Position numbers and translations under genes: made by a program. From Dyadobacter sp. CY347 (GTDB lineage Bacteria > Bacteroidota > Bacteroidia > Cytophagales > Spirosomataceae): DNA of 64,000 nt. The stretch's first letter is position 1; each line of letters starts with the position of its first letter. Shown here one piece after another: positions 46,140-55,086 of this stretch. The stretch is from assembly GCF_021502655.1 (NCBI RefSeq), contig NZ_JAKFFT010000004.1, positions 310,001 through 374,000 of the forward strand, read 5' to 3'. The notes beneath the pieces were generated by a model. The model searched no databases, had not been told where the DNA came from, and saw nothing but the letters and a program-made list of their open reading frames with translations.

Positions 46140-48458
46140 ATGTCCGGCTCAACCGATCCCATATATAGCAATGGAAAAAAAGGCAGATTGAATAATCTGT
46201 TCGCTTTTTTTAAAAGTACCAAAGGCTCGGCCCTGCCCGAAGACCAGAAAATCATCAGCCCGCCCACAGAAAAGACCAATACGCTGGTTCAGCAAAGTGA
46301 CCTGATCAGCCGGGATCTGAGCTGGCTGAAATTTAATGACCGCGTACTCGACCAGGCAACCAACGAAGAACGTAACCTTTTTGACCGGCTGAAATTTCTG
46401 GCGATTACATCTTCCAATCTGGACGAGTTTTTCACGATTCGCGTCGGGAGCTTGTACAATTATCTGGATTTTGGAAAAGAGCGGCTTGACTATTCCGGGC
46501 TGCGGGAAATCCCGTTCCGGAAAGTGCTGATGCGCGAGGCGCACGAATTTGTCAGAAAGCAGAACGATTGTTATAAAAATCAGCTCTTACCGCTTTTTGA
46601 GAAACATGGTTTCAAGATCATCAAACTGGACCAGGTCCATGACGATGAGAAAGCTGCTGTTGAAGAATATTTCGAGCGGACGGTTTATCCGATGTTGACG
46701 CCGATGCTTTTTGATTATACCCACGCATTCCCGGTTTTGCTCGCGAAAGTGCTTATTCTGGGTGTTATTACGCAAGTGAAAGGGACCGTTTCCGAGGAAG
46801 ATAGAAAGCTTTCATTTGTGCAGTTGCCGCTAAACCTTCCTCGTTTTTATGTCATCGATCGCGAGGACGAGCTGCTGTTTTTGCCGATTGAGGACATTGT
46901 GAGAGAATACATTCACAAGCTTTACCGGAATGTGGACATCGTTTCCACCAATCTTTTCCGGATTATCCGCAACGGCGATTTTTCTCTGGAAGAAAGTGAT
47001 GATGTAGAGTCGGATTTTATTGATGAGATCAAGCAAAAAATAAAAAGCCGGCGTTTGGGTCGCGTTGTGCAGGTTTCCATTGAGCACGATACCAATCCTG
47101 ATTTGTTGAATTTGTTCAAAAAACGCTGGGAAATTGATGATTACAACATTTTCCCGATCGACGGATTTATCGATTACACATCATTCTGGGGCATAATCAA
47201 GCATCCTGAATTCAAGGACCAGATCCCGGCGATCCATCCGCCTGTGCCGCCGCTGGGGCTTGACAGAGAGCGTATTCCGGATATTTTCGAAGTAATGCGG
47301 GAGCGCGATATCCTGCTGCACCATCCTTACAACAACTTTGAGCCCGTTTTGCAACTTTTAGAACAGGCTGCTGAGGATCCCAAAGTTTTGTCTATCAAGC
47401 TGACTATTTACAGATTAGCCAAAAATTCAAGGGTTACAGAAGCATTGTTGCACGCGGCGGAAAATGGCAAGCACGTTGCCGTTTTGTTTGAGGTTAAGGC
47501 GCGGTTTGATGAAGAGAATAACATTCGGGAAGCGCAACGATTGCAGAAAGCGGGTTGCTTTGTCATTTATGGCATTGGTTTACTCAAAACCCATACAAAA
47601 CTGCTGTTAATCGTTCGTAATGAGGGAAATCGCGTATTGCGTTACGCGCATTTGTCGAGCGGGAATTACAATGAGGACACGTCCCGGCTTTACACGGATA
47701 CAGGTTTATTGACCTCCAATGAGAAATACACGGAAGATATTTCTGAATTTTTCAATGTCATTACCGGGCATTCTATTCCATCAGAATATCAAAATCTGAT
47801 TACTGCGCCGCGTTATATGCGTGATAAATTGGTAGAGCTGATCCAGCAGGAGGCTAAGAATGCGCAGGCAGGTTTGAAAAGCGGCATTTGTATTAAAATC
47901 AATTCACTGGAAGACAGGACAACCATTCTTGAACTTTACAAGGCGTCCGAAGCAGGCGTTCCGATCAAGCTCATCGTGCGTGGAATGTGCTGCTTACGTC
48001 CGCAAAGGGTTGGATTGAGTGAAAATATCACGGTAAGATCCTTAGTAGGCGACTTTTTGGAACATTCAAGGATATTTTACTTCCATCAGAATGGCGATCC
48101 GGTGGTTTACGGCGGAAGCGCGGATGCTATGGTGCGGAGTTTTGACAAACGCATTGAATCCCTTTTCAAACTCGTGGACCCGCGCGTGCGCCAGGAAGCG
48201 ATCCACATTTTGTATTATAGTTTGCACGACAATGTGAATGCTTATGAAATGCAGGAAGACGGCAATTATATCAAATGCGAAATAGCCGAAGGAACCGAGC
48301 CTTTGAACGTGCATGAAGCATTCTATACGGTCACGCTTGACCAGGTTATGGCCACACATCTGTTTGAAGATGAGCCTGTTCGCCCAGCCAGCCCGGAAAT
48401 TTCCGAAGCATTATCATCCGAGGAGTTAACCGAAACCCCGGACGAAACGCAGGTTTAG
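46140..48458 (+). CDS. ppk1: polyphosphate kinase 1
   Basis: The product has 772 residues from the ATG at 46140; an upstream TTG at 46104 adds 12 residues of no family value. It polymerises the ATP gamma-phosphate into inorganic polyphosphate, and the reaction is reversible. After a variable 50-residue head come 'SRDLSWLKFNDRVL', 'SSNLDEFFTIRVG' and 'HHPYNNF'. 'TIYRLAKNSRV', 'EVKARFDEENN' and the phosphorylated-His region 'GLLKTHTKLLL' follow. 'YAHLSSGNYNEDTSRLYTD' and 'GGSADAM' in the C-terminal PLD-like domain complete the set. The stop codon abuts the stop of the convergent murF-alr gene with no bases between, so no intergenic terminator exists for either. Confidence 0.95.
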   Translation: MSGSTDPIYSNGKKGRLNNLFAFFKSTKGSALPEDQKIISPPTEKTNTLVQQSDLISRDLSWLKFNDRVLDQATNEERNLFDRLKFLAITSSNLDEFFTIRVGSLYNYLDFGKERLDYSGLREIPFRKVLMREAHEFVRKQNDCYKNQLLPLFEKHGFKIIKLDQVHDDEKAAVEEYFERTVYPMLTPMLFDYTHAFPVLLAKVLILGVITQVKGTVSEEDRKLSFVQLPLNLPRFYVIDREDELLFLPIEDIVREYIHKLYRNVDIVSTNLFRIIRNGDFSLEESDDVESDFIDEIKQKIKSRRLGRVVQVSIEHDTNPDLLNLFKKRWEIDDYNIFPIDGFIDYTSFWGIIKHPEFKDQIPAIHPPVPPLGLDRERIPDIFEVMRERDILLHHPYNNFEPVLQLLEQAAEDPKVLSIKLTIYRLAKNSRVTEALLHAAENGKHVAVLFEVKARFDEENNIREAQRLQKAGCFVIYGIGLLKTHTKLLLIVRNEGNRVLRYAHLSSGNYNEDTSRLYTDTGLLTSNEKYTEDISEFFNVITGHSIPSEYQNLITAPRYMRDKLVELIQQEAKNAQAGLKSGICIKINSLEDRTTILELYKASEAGVPIKLIVRGMCCLRPQRVGLSENITVRSLVGDFLEHSRIFYFHQNGDPVVYGGSADAMVRSFDKRIESLFKLVDPRVRQEAIHILYYSLHDNVNAYEMQEDGNYIKCEIAEGTEPLNVHEAFYTVTLDQVMATHLFEDEPVRPASPEISEALSSEELTETPDETQV

Positions 48459-50933
48459 TTATTCTTTATAAAAAACTCTTTTAACACGGTCCCCGATTCC
48501 TGTCAGGATTTCATACGGGATCGTGTTTATTTGTTTAGAGAGTTCAAAAATCGGCATTTCTCTTCCGAAAATAATTACTTCATCGCCTTCATTTACGGTC
48601 GCTCCTGTGACGTCGATCATTGTCATATCCATGCAAATGTTGCCGATTGTAGGGCATAGCGTGCCATTTACCCACACTTTACCGGCGCCATTTCCAAGTC
48701 CACGGTCATAACCATCCGCATAGCCAATGGCCAGCGTCGCAATGGCGGCGTCGTGATCCAGATGCCCGCGCCGGCTGTAACCGACCGTTTCACCTGCGGA
48801 TAGATATTTGATTTGCGAAACCACCGTTTTCAATGTGCCTACGGACTGTAATGCCTGCTGCTCCTGCCCGGTTGCCTCTACGCCATAAAGCCCGATGCCC
48901 AAACGCACCATATCCAGCTTATAATCCGGAAAACGAACAATTCCCGCAGAATTCAGAATGTGCTTAATGGCGTTATATCCCAGTGCGGCTTCAATTTGCT
49001 GTGCGCCTTCCAGGAAAAGCTCGAACTGTTGTTTTGAAAAAGCATTGTGAACACCTTCATCAGCGCCGACAAGATGTGAAAAAATAGAGGCGACTTTCAT
49101 GTGCGGATTGGCCTTTAACATTTCAATCAGCCATTCCAGATCATCTTTAACAAAGCCCAATCGATGCATGCCTGTGTCAAGCTTTAAATGCATAGCCGGA
49201 ATTTCCGCAGTGAATTTGTTTTTATTTACAAATGCGATCCACTCGGTAAAGATGCGCTGGCTGTAAATTTCAGGTTCGAGCCTGTATTGCAGAAGCAGAT
49301 CAAATGCTTGTGAAGTTGCATTCATGACCATAATCGGCAACGTAATGCCGCTTTGCCTTAATGCCACACCTTCGTCGGCATAGGCAACGCCCAGGTAATC
49401 CACGCGGTGAAATTGCAGGAGCGAAGCCACTTCGGAACTGCCGGTTCCATACGCAAATGCCTTCACCATCGCCATGATCTTTGTCTGCGCCCCGACTTTT
49501 GATCTGTAAAAATTCAAATTATGGGATAATGCATCCAGATTGATCTCTAAAACCGTCCCGTGCGCTTTTTGCTGCAACCGCTGAACGATCTTTTCAAATG
49601 AGAACGGCCTGGCTCCTTTGATCAGTACAAGGCTGTCAGACAAAGAGTTGAATGGAAATTCATGCAGGAATGTTGTGGTGTCGGTGAAGAAATTGGTCAC
49701 CTTCATATCAAATAATGCTGCCTGGCTTTCAATTTCTGGTCCTATGCCGATGAGCTGGTCGATTGCCTTTTCTTTAAGGAGCTTGGCAACTGTTTTATAA
49801 AGCTCAACGGGCGTTTGTCCGGTCTGTAAAACGTCCGAAAGAATGACGGTTTTCTTCTGACGCTGTTCCTGTTGTGCAAGAAAGTTGAGCGCCATAGAAA
49901 GTCCCTGTAAATCATTGTTATAGGCATCATCAATAATGTAATTGTGATTAATGCCTTCTTTCAGTTCCAAACGCATGGAAACTGGTTTCAGCAGCCGGAT
50001 GCCTTCCTGGATTGTGGCATTTGAAAACCCAAAATCAAGCAAAAAGACAATGCAATGCGTGAGATTTTCCAGAGATGCTTCATCTGTGAATGTGGTTTCA
50101 AATTTGTGGTTACCAAATTTTCCGGATAGCGAAATGGCCGTTTTAAGCTTTTCTTTTTGATACGAAATTGTGATATCTGCCCCGGATGAAGGTTTACCCC
50201 AGCTTATGGTCTGTAAAAATGAATTGACAGGTTTTAATATAAGGTTGATCTCCTCGTCAAGCTCCGTATAGTCTTTGCGGTAAATGAGTTTTTTGACTTT
50301 CGTAAAAAGGCGGAGCTTTTCGGTAATCTTTTGCTTTCGGCTTTTAAACCCATCATCATGAGCAGGCCCGATATTGGTAAAAATGCCGATCGTTGGCTGC
50401 ATGACCGGTTGCAGATATTCCATTTCGTGCGCACGTGAAATGCCCGCTTCGAAAATGCCCAGCGTATGTTGTTTTTCAATGTTCCAAACGGATAACGGAA
50501 CGCCGATCTGTGAGTTATAACTTTTCGGACTTGCCACAATGGTCGCCTGCGGAGAAGCGAGCTGTACGAGCCATTCCTTTACAATGGTTTTGCCGTTACT
50601 GCCTGCTATGCCCACAACAGGAAGATTGAAATTTCGCCTTTTTTCCGCCACCAGCGACTGCAACGCGCGAATGCTTGATGGCACGATCCAAATTGTGGCA
50701 TCATTCCAAACCGCCGTTTCCCACCGCAATGATTCCGAATACGCAGCTTCTTCCACCACAAATTCCCGCACACCGCTCGCATACAACGCCGGCAAAAACT
50801 GGTGACCGTCGTGGCGGTCGCCTTTGATCGCGAAAAATATGCTTTGGCCGGGAAATGAGATCTGGCGACTGTCCGTGAGCAGGTAGGCGGCGTCGGTGGT
50901 GATTGTTTGAAAGCTGTTTGCGGTAATGTTCAT
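48459..50933 (-). CDS. murF-alr: bifunctional MurF ligase / alanine racemase
   Basis: The product has 824 residues from the ATG at 50933; a TTG at 50966 would add 11. Residues 1-457 are MurF, which joins UDP-MurNAc-tripeptide to D-Ala-D-Ala, with the ATP loop G111-S-N-G-K-T116. Residues 458-824 are alanine racemase, with the PLP lysine K491 in 'VKAFAYG' and the opposite-face Tyr Y719 in 'VGYSRRG'. The product of one domain feeds, through Ddl, the reaction of the other. This fusion is known from Bacteroidota. In the MurF part the Mg/substrate residues 'EAGISRAHEME' and 'DDAYNND' are visible. It is the last gene of a minus-strand unit after usp and corA (36-base gap). Confidence 0.95.
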   Translation of the reverse strand: MNITANSFQTITTDAAYLLTDSRQISFPGQSIFFAIKGDRHDGHQFLPALYASGVREFVVEEAAYSESLRWETAVWNDATIWIVPSSIRALQSLVAEKRRNFNLPVVGIAGSNGKTIVKEWLVQLASPQATIVASPKSYNSQIGVPLSVWNIEKQHTLGIFEAGISRAHEMEYLQPVMQPTIGIFTNIGPAHDDGFKSRKQKITEKLRLFTKVKKLIYRKDYTELDEEINLILKPVNSFLQTISWGKPSSGADITISYQKEKLKTAISLSGKFGNHKFETTFTDEASLENLTHCIVFLLDFGFSNATIQEGIRLLKPVSMRLELKEGINHNYIIDDAYNNDLQGLSMALNFLAQQEQRQKKTVILSDVLQTGQTPVELYKTVAKLLKEKAIDQLIGIGPEIESQAALFDMKVTNFFTDTTTFLHEFPFNSLSDSLVLIKGARPFSFEKIVQRLQQKAHGTVLEINLDALSHNLNFYRSKVGAQTKIMAMVKAFAYGTGSSEVASLLQFHRVDYLGVAYADEGVALRQSGITLPIMVMNATSQAFDLLLQYRLEPEIYSQRIFTEWIAFVNKNKFTAEIPAMHLKLDTGMHRLGFVKDDLEWLIEMLKANPHMKVASIFSHLVGADEGVHNAFSKQQFELFLEGAQQIEAALGYNAIKHILNSAGIVRFPDYKLDMVRLGIGLYGVEATGQEQQALQSVGTLKTVVSQIKYLSAGETVGYSRRGHLDHDAAIATLAIGYADGYDRGLGNGAGKVWVNGTLCPTIGNICMDMTMIDVTGATVNEGDEVIIFGREMPIFELSKQINTIPYEILTGIGDRVKRVFYKE

Positions 50934-50969
50934 TCCAATGCGATTTTCAGGCCACAAAGGTATCAAACC

Positions 50970-52097
50970 TTACATCCATTTCTTGGATTTGAAATAAAAT
51001 ATCAGCCCGGTGGTGACCGCGATCATCACGCCCCAAACATAATAATAACCGTTATGCGCCCTCAGTTCGGGCATATTTTCGAAGTTCATGCCGTAAACAC
51101 CCACTATAAATGTCAGCGGCATAAACACGGCAGAGAAGATAGTCAATGTTTTCATTACCGAATTCATCCGGTTGCTGATCGTGGATAAATGCACGTCTGC
51201 AAGGCTGGCGACGAGTTCGCGGTAGGAATCAATGGTGTCCAAAACCTGCATGACATGGTCGTAAAGGTCCCGCAAGTAAGGAATTGTGTCTTTGCTGATC
51301 AGCGGGTTGTCTTCGCGTATCAGTTGGTTGATCATATCGCGCAACGGCCATATGACCCTTCTGGCCATTGTGAGCTCCCGTTTGAGCGAGTAAAGGTCTT
51401 TAAGCGACAACTCGTCCGTGCCCCGGATTACCTGGTCTTCCACCGTATCCAGGCTGTCGCCCAGCTTTTCCAGCACGATGAAATAGTTGTCAATCACAAT
51501 GTCCATCAATGCAAACATCAGATAATCAGCGCCGTTCCTGCGCGTTTTACCTACGGAAGCCTGCAATCTGTCCAGCACAGGAGAAAAAATGTCATTGCTC
51601 AGTTCTTCCTGAAAAGACACCAGGTAATTTTCCCCCAATACGAAACTGACATGTTCCGAAGATATACAAATAGGCGATTCCGAGTCTATATGCAGCATTT
51701 TCAATGTCAGGAACAAATGGCCGCTGTCGTATATTTCGAGTTTAGGCTTGTGTTCCGTGTTCACCACATCTTCCAGCAGGAGCGGGTGCAGCTTATATAG
51801 CTTGCCAAGCTTGGCGATCAATGCAGTTTCGTGAATGCCGTCCACGTCGAGCCAGGTAACCGCTTTTTCATTGGTTGTTTCCGGGCTGCATTCCAGCAGG
51901 GATTTTACTTGCTCATCCCTGAAAACCTGATCATTATATACAATTTTCCTGATCTTGGTCTTTAACTCAACATCAGGGCCAATGTAAGTGAGCGTGCCGG
52001 GCGAGGTAAGCAGATTTTTCTTATACCGCTTTGCCTTCCTGTCGCGTGAAACCAGGTTTGCAGGCTGAAACCCCCTAATATTCTCTGCCTTTTCCAA
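50970..52097 (-). CDS. corA: magnesium/cobalt transporter CorA
   Basis: The product has 375 residues. A large soluble N-terminal funnel domain is followed by two C-terminal membrane spans, with the selectivity motif G336-M-N338 at the end of the first. The last residues (KSKKWM) form the basic cytoplasmic tail. CorA pentamers carry Mg2+ down its electrochemical gradient. The universal stress gene ends six bases upstream and murF-alr begins 36 bases downstream, so the three genes are probably one transcript. Confidence 0.95.
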   Translation of the reverse strand: MEKAENIRGFQPANLVSRDRKAKRYKKNLLTSPGTLTYIGPDVELKTKIRKIVYNDQVFRDEQVKSLLECSPETTNEKAVTWLDVDGIHETALIAKLGKLYKLHPLLLEDVVNTEHKPKLEIYDSGHLFLTLKMLHIDSESPICISSEHVSFVLGENYLVSFQEELSNDIFSPVLDRLQASVGKTRRNGADYLMFALMDIVIDNYFIVLEKLGDSLDTVEDQVIRGTDELSLKDLYSLKRELTMARRVIWPLRDMINQLIREDNPLISKDTIPYLRDLYDHVMQVLDTIDSYRELVASLADVHLSTISNRMNSVMKTLTIFSAVFMPLTFIVGVYGMNFENMPELRAHNGYYYVWGVMIAVTTGLIFYFKSKKWM

Positions 52098-52103
52098 TGT
52101 TGT

Positions 52104-52955
52104 TTATTTGAGGTGAAAAACGAGCAACGGCACGTGTGTATCGATGATCAGCTTGCGGGTCACGCTCGGGTTGATCAAAAACTCTTCAATAAAAGACCGC
52201 TCCCGCGCAGACATAATGAGCAGATCTGCACCCACTTCATCGCAATAATCCTCAATGCCGTCCAGGACATGCCGGGCTTCGCGGAACACGATCGCGTCCT
52301 CTGCAATGGTGAAGTTGGATTTAATTTCGTCGATATACTGGCTGTCTGCCTGAATGTTCGGCTGTGAATCCGATTGAATTTTTAATAATGTGAGGTTCGC
52401 GCCAAGATGGTTCATTAATACATAAACTTCACGCAAAATATCCGTCTCATCATATTCAAACTGAGTGGCATACACAACCTTCTGGAATTTTTTAGGTGTG
52501 CTTTGCGGCGGTATCACGAGCACCGGGCAGTTGGAATTTAAACCAATGCTCGTGGCCGAGCTGCCGATCAGCTTGTCCAGAAACCCGCCTGTGCCAGTCC
52601 TTCCTATCACGACGAGATTGGGGTTATGGGCTTCAATGGCTTCCTCAACAGAAGACTGAACGCTGCCAATCGCCCAGATAGCCTCGGCCTGATAACCTTC
52701 GGCAATCACATCATCCACGTATTTTTCGAGCTTTTTCTGAAATTCCACTTCCAGCTCGCTGCTTAACGAAAGGAAATCGGAGCCATCGATGCCGGGAAGC
52801 ACATTGCCCGGGGTAATGTTAACGTCCGCTATATAAGGCTGGTAGGCGTGCAGGACCAGCAATTTTGTCACTTCTTTTTCAGCAATGATTTTTGCCGCAG
52901 CCAATGCATGCTCCGCATTTTCAGAAAAGTCAATCGGGATAAGGATCTTGTTCAT
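52104..52955 (-). CDS. universal stress protein with two UspA domains
   Basis: The product has 283 residues. The first UspA domain (about 1-150) begins 'KILIPIDFSENAEHAL' and contains the ATP-binding-type loop 'VVIGRTGTGGFLDKLIGSSA' (about 119-138). The second (about 155-283) is more diverged and ends 'HVPLLVFHLK', with 'IMSARERSF' in place of the full G-x2-G-x9-G loop. Tandem UspA proteins of this size are widespread in Bacteroidota and are thought to sense nucleotides. It is the first gene of the usp-corA-murF/alr unit and has a good promoter upstream. Confidence 0.9.
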   Translation of the reverse strand: MNKILIPIDFSENAEHALAAAKIIAEKEVTKLLVLHAYQPYIADVNITPGNVLPGIDGSDFLSLSSELEVEFQKKLEKYVDDVIAEGYQAEAIWAIGSVQSSVEEAIEAHNPNLVVIGRTGTGGFLDKLIGSSATSIGLNSNCPVLVIPPQSTPKKFQKVVYATQFEYDETDILREVYVLMNHLGANLTLLKIQSDSQPNIQADSQYIDEIKSNFTIAEDAIVFREARHVLDGIEDYCDEVGADLLIMSARERSFIEEFLINPSVTRKLIIDTHVPLLVFHLK

Positions 52956-53044
52956 TGTCAGGGCCTGTTTTAAATTGTAATGATGTAATTTCCGAACATA
53001 TCAAATTTACTGACTCAAACCAAGGAATTACGCTGCTTTTAAAA

Positions 53045-53072
53045 CAAAGATAATCTATGGGCCAATGTGCAA
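53045..53072 (-). promoter_or_regulatory. Bacteroidota-type promoter for the usp-corA-murF/alr operon
   Basis: On the minus strand, TTG (53072-53070), 17 bases, then TATCTTTG (53052-53045) matches the TTG/TAnnTTTG consensus exactly. The start site would be near 53038, giving a leader of about 80 bases. Confidence 0.6.
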
Positions 53073-53243
53073 TTGTTTCCGGCACGCAGACATGGCATTT
53101 CAAATTTTCCTGACTGTTTCAAAAATCTCCCAAACCAACAATTATTTCAGAAAGTGAGTCTTGTTTAGTACAATCATTAAATAATATTGTCCAATACATA
53201 TTTTTTATTTCGTACAAAGCATTAAATGCGACTGTTGAGATAG

Positions 53244-53273
53244 TTGGGCTTAAATTGATTTTTTATATGTTTA
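53244..53273 (+). promoter_or_regulatory. Bacteroidota-type promoter for the symporter gene
   Basis: TTG at 53244-53246, 19 bases, then TATGTTTA at 53266-53273 matches the consensus with one mismatch in the last position. The ATG follows at 53308. Confidence 0.45.
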
Positions 53274-53307
53274 CCGTCGAAAAGAATTCCTCATTCCAAT
53301 TTCCCGT

Positions 53308-54708
53308 ATGAAGAGCAAAATTACCATCATCAACATTGTCCTTGTTACCATTGCTGCAATAGCCACCGTGCTGGATGCATACGATATCATCTCCTTATCT
53401 GCCACTGTTTTACTAAGCCTGCGCTGGGCTGCTCTCGCCGGGCTGATCATATTTGCCATATTAAAAAAGAACCTGACGACTTCCATCCTGATCTCCATGC
53501 TCGTTGGAACGGAGATCGGTTATGATTTTCCTAAAATGGGCACGGAGCTGCATTTCTTGCGGCAGATCTTTCTGCAAATGATCAAAACAGTGATCGCACC
53601 TTTGCTTTTTGCCACGCTGGTAACAGGGATTGCAGGACATTCCGATTTGAAACAAGTCGGCAGAATGGGCTGGAAATCATTGCTTTACTTTGAGGTTGTA
53701 ACCACATTCGCATTGCTTATCGGGCTGTTTTTTGCCAACTGGTTCAAGCCCGGCGTGGGCATTATTCCACCCGAAACATTGAATGCAACATTGCCGAAAG
53801 TGGCTGAACAAACCTGGCAGGACATTGTTTTACATTCATTTCCTGAGAACATTGCCAAGTCCATTTATCACGGGGAAGTGCTTCAAATCGTTGTTTTCAG
53901 CGTTTTGTTCGGGATAAGCCTTGCTTTGCTGCCTACTGTTAAAAAAGAGAAATTCGTTCACGGCGTGGAATTGCTTGCCGAGGTCATGTTCAAGCTTACG
54001 AAGATCATCATGCTTTTCGCGCCGATCGGGGTGGGTGCTGCTATTGCTGAAACCGTAGGGCACATGGGAATTGACGTGCTGAGGAATCTGGCGTTGCTGC
54101 TTGCAACACTATACTGCGCATTGATCGTCTTTGTTCTGATTGTTTTTATTCCAATTGCATTGATCGCAAGAATTCCTGTTATCAAATTCGCCAAAGCTAT
54201 TTTTGAGCCGGTTTCTATTGCATTTGCAACCACAAGCTCGGAGTCCGCATTGCCGAAGGCGATGGAGAAAATGGAGAAATTCGGTGTTCCGCGGCAGATC
54301 GTTTCGTTCGTCATGCCCACCGGTTATAGTTTCAATCTCGATGGTTCAACATTGTATTTGGCATTGGCGACGGTTTTTGTAGCCCAGGCTACCGGAACGG
54401 AAATGTCTATCGGACAGCAGCTTACAATGGTTTTATTACTGATGCTGACCAGCAAGGGCGTTGCCGGAATTCCAAGGGCGACATTGGTGATCCTCCTTGG
54501 AGCAATTGCCAACTTTGGCATGCCGGAATGGCCCGTGCTGCTGATCATGGGCATTGACGAGCTGATGGATATGGCGCGGACTTCGGTGAATGTGACAGGA
54601 AACTGCCTGGCCACTGCTGTTATAGCACGCTGGGAAGGAGAATTGGATGATCAGAAAATGCACAATTCCGATCTCATTACGGACGAGCCGGTCATTACAG
54701 AGGTTTAG
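53308..54708 (+). CDS. dicarboxylate/amino acid:cation symporter (DAACS family)
   Basis: The product has 466 residues. Eight membrane spans and two re-entrant hairpins are expected. The diagnostic segments are 'TTSSESALPKAMEKMEKFGVP' (serine-rich hairpin 1, split here as TTSSESALPKAMEK), 'PTGYSFNLDGSTLYLA' (the NMDGT-like motif), 'TSKGVAGIPRA' (hairpin 2) and 'DMARTSVNVTGNCLA' (span 8 with substrate-binding Asp and Asn). Relatives (GltP, DctA) import glutamate, aspartate or C4-dicarboxylates with H+ or Na+. The Arg in 'ARTSVNVTGN' fits binding of an acidic side chain. It is monocistronic or ends with the YffB-like gene 24 bases downstream. Confidence 0.93.
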   Translation: MKSKITIINIVLVTIAAIATVLDAYDIISLSATVLLSLRWAALAGLIIFAILKKNLTTSILISMLVGTEIGYDFPKMGTELHFLRQIFLQMIKTVIAPLLFATLVTGIAGHSDLKQVGRMGWKSLLYFEVVTTFALLIGLFFANWFKPGVGIIPPETLNATLPKVAEQTWQDIVLHSFPENIAKSIYHGEVLQIVVFSVLFGISLALLPTVKKEKFVHGVELLAEVMFKLTKIIMLFAPIGVGAAIAETVGHMGIDVLRNLALLLATLYCALIVFVLIVFIPIALIARIPVIKFAKAIFEPVSIAFATTSSESALPKAMEKMEKFGVPRQIVSFVMPTGYSFNLDGSTLYLALATVFVAQATGTEMSIGQQLTMVLLLMLTSKGVAGIPRATLVILLGAIANFGMPEWPVLLIMGIDELMDMARTSVNVTGNCLATAVIARWEGELDDQKMHNSDLITDEPVITEV

Positions 54709-54732
54709 ATTTATATTGGTTAATTCATTTTT

Positions 54733-55086
54733 ATGTTGACGGTTTACGGAATCCCTAATTGCGATACAGTTAAAAAAACGCGCACCTGGCTTGAAAAACA
54801 CCACATTGAATATGTTTTTCACAATTACAAAACAGAAGGCATCAGCAATGACAAGATCAAGGTCTGGTTCAAAACGCTTCCCTGGGAAAAAGTGGTGAAT
54901 AAGGCCAGCACAACCTGGAAAGGGCTTTCAGACGAAGAAAAAACATTGATTACCAACGAAAAATCAGCCGCAAAACTGATGATGGCCCACACATCGGTCA
55001 TCAAAAGACCGCTGATCGAAGACGAGTCGGGCAAGGCAGTGGCGATTGGGTTTTCGGAAAAGGAATATGAAGAGAAATTCCTTTAA
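54733..55086 (+). CDS. ArsC/Spx/YffB-family thioredoxin-fold protein
   Basis: The 117-residue product begins 'MLTVYGIPNCDTVKKT', with a single Cys C10 in the position of the YffB/ArsC catalytic Cys. It ends with 'LIEDESGKAVAIGFSEKEYEE', the usual C-terminal helix and strand. YffB-type proteins are glutathione-linked thiol reductases of uncertain substrate, and Spx-type relatives bind RNA polymerase. The N-P-N-C context of true ArsC arsenate reductases is absent, so arsenate reduction should not be assumed. The stop overlaps the convergent methyltransferase stop by four bases. Confidence 0.85.
   Translation: MLTVYGIPNCDTVKKTRTWLEKHHIEYVFHNYKTEGISNDKIKVWFKTLPWEKVVNKASTTWKGLSDEEKTLITNEKSAAKLMMAHTSVIKRPLIEDESGKAVAIGFSEKEYEEKFL

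Larger units (their letters stand above)
52956..53307. other. 352-base divergent intergenic region
   Basis: The space between the universal stress gene and the symporter gene carries one promoter candidate on each strand (listed separately). Between them is an AT-rich stretch (about 53100-53220) without an open frame or a stable hairpin. I see no RNA gene in it. Confidence 0.6.

Noticed and set aside
51189..51800. A 203-codon plus-strand frame opposite corA
   Set aside because: CorA is unambiguous on the other strand, with its GMN motif. The shadow protein is His/Gln/Val-rich noise.
54733..55086. Arsenate reductase ArsC
   Set aside because: Only the N-terminal Cys and the thioredoxin-like fold are shared. 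The context fits the YffB/Spx branch, and there are no other arsenic genes nearby.
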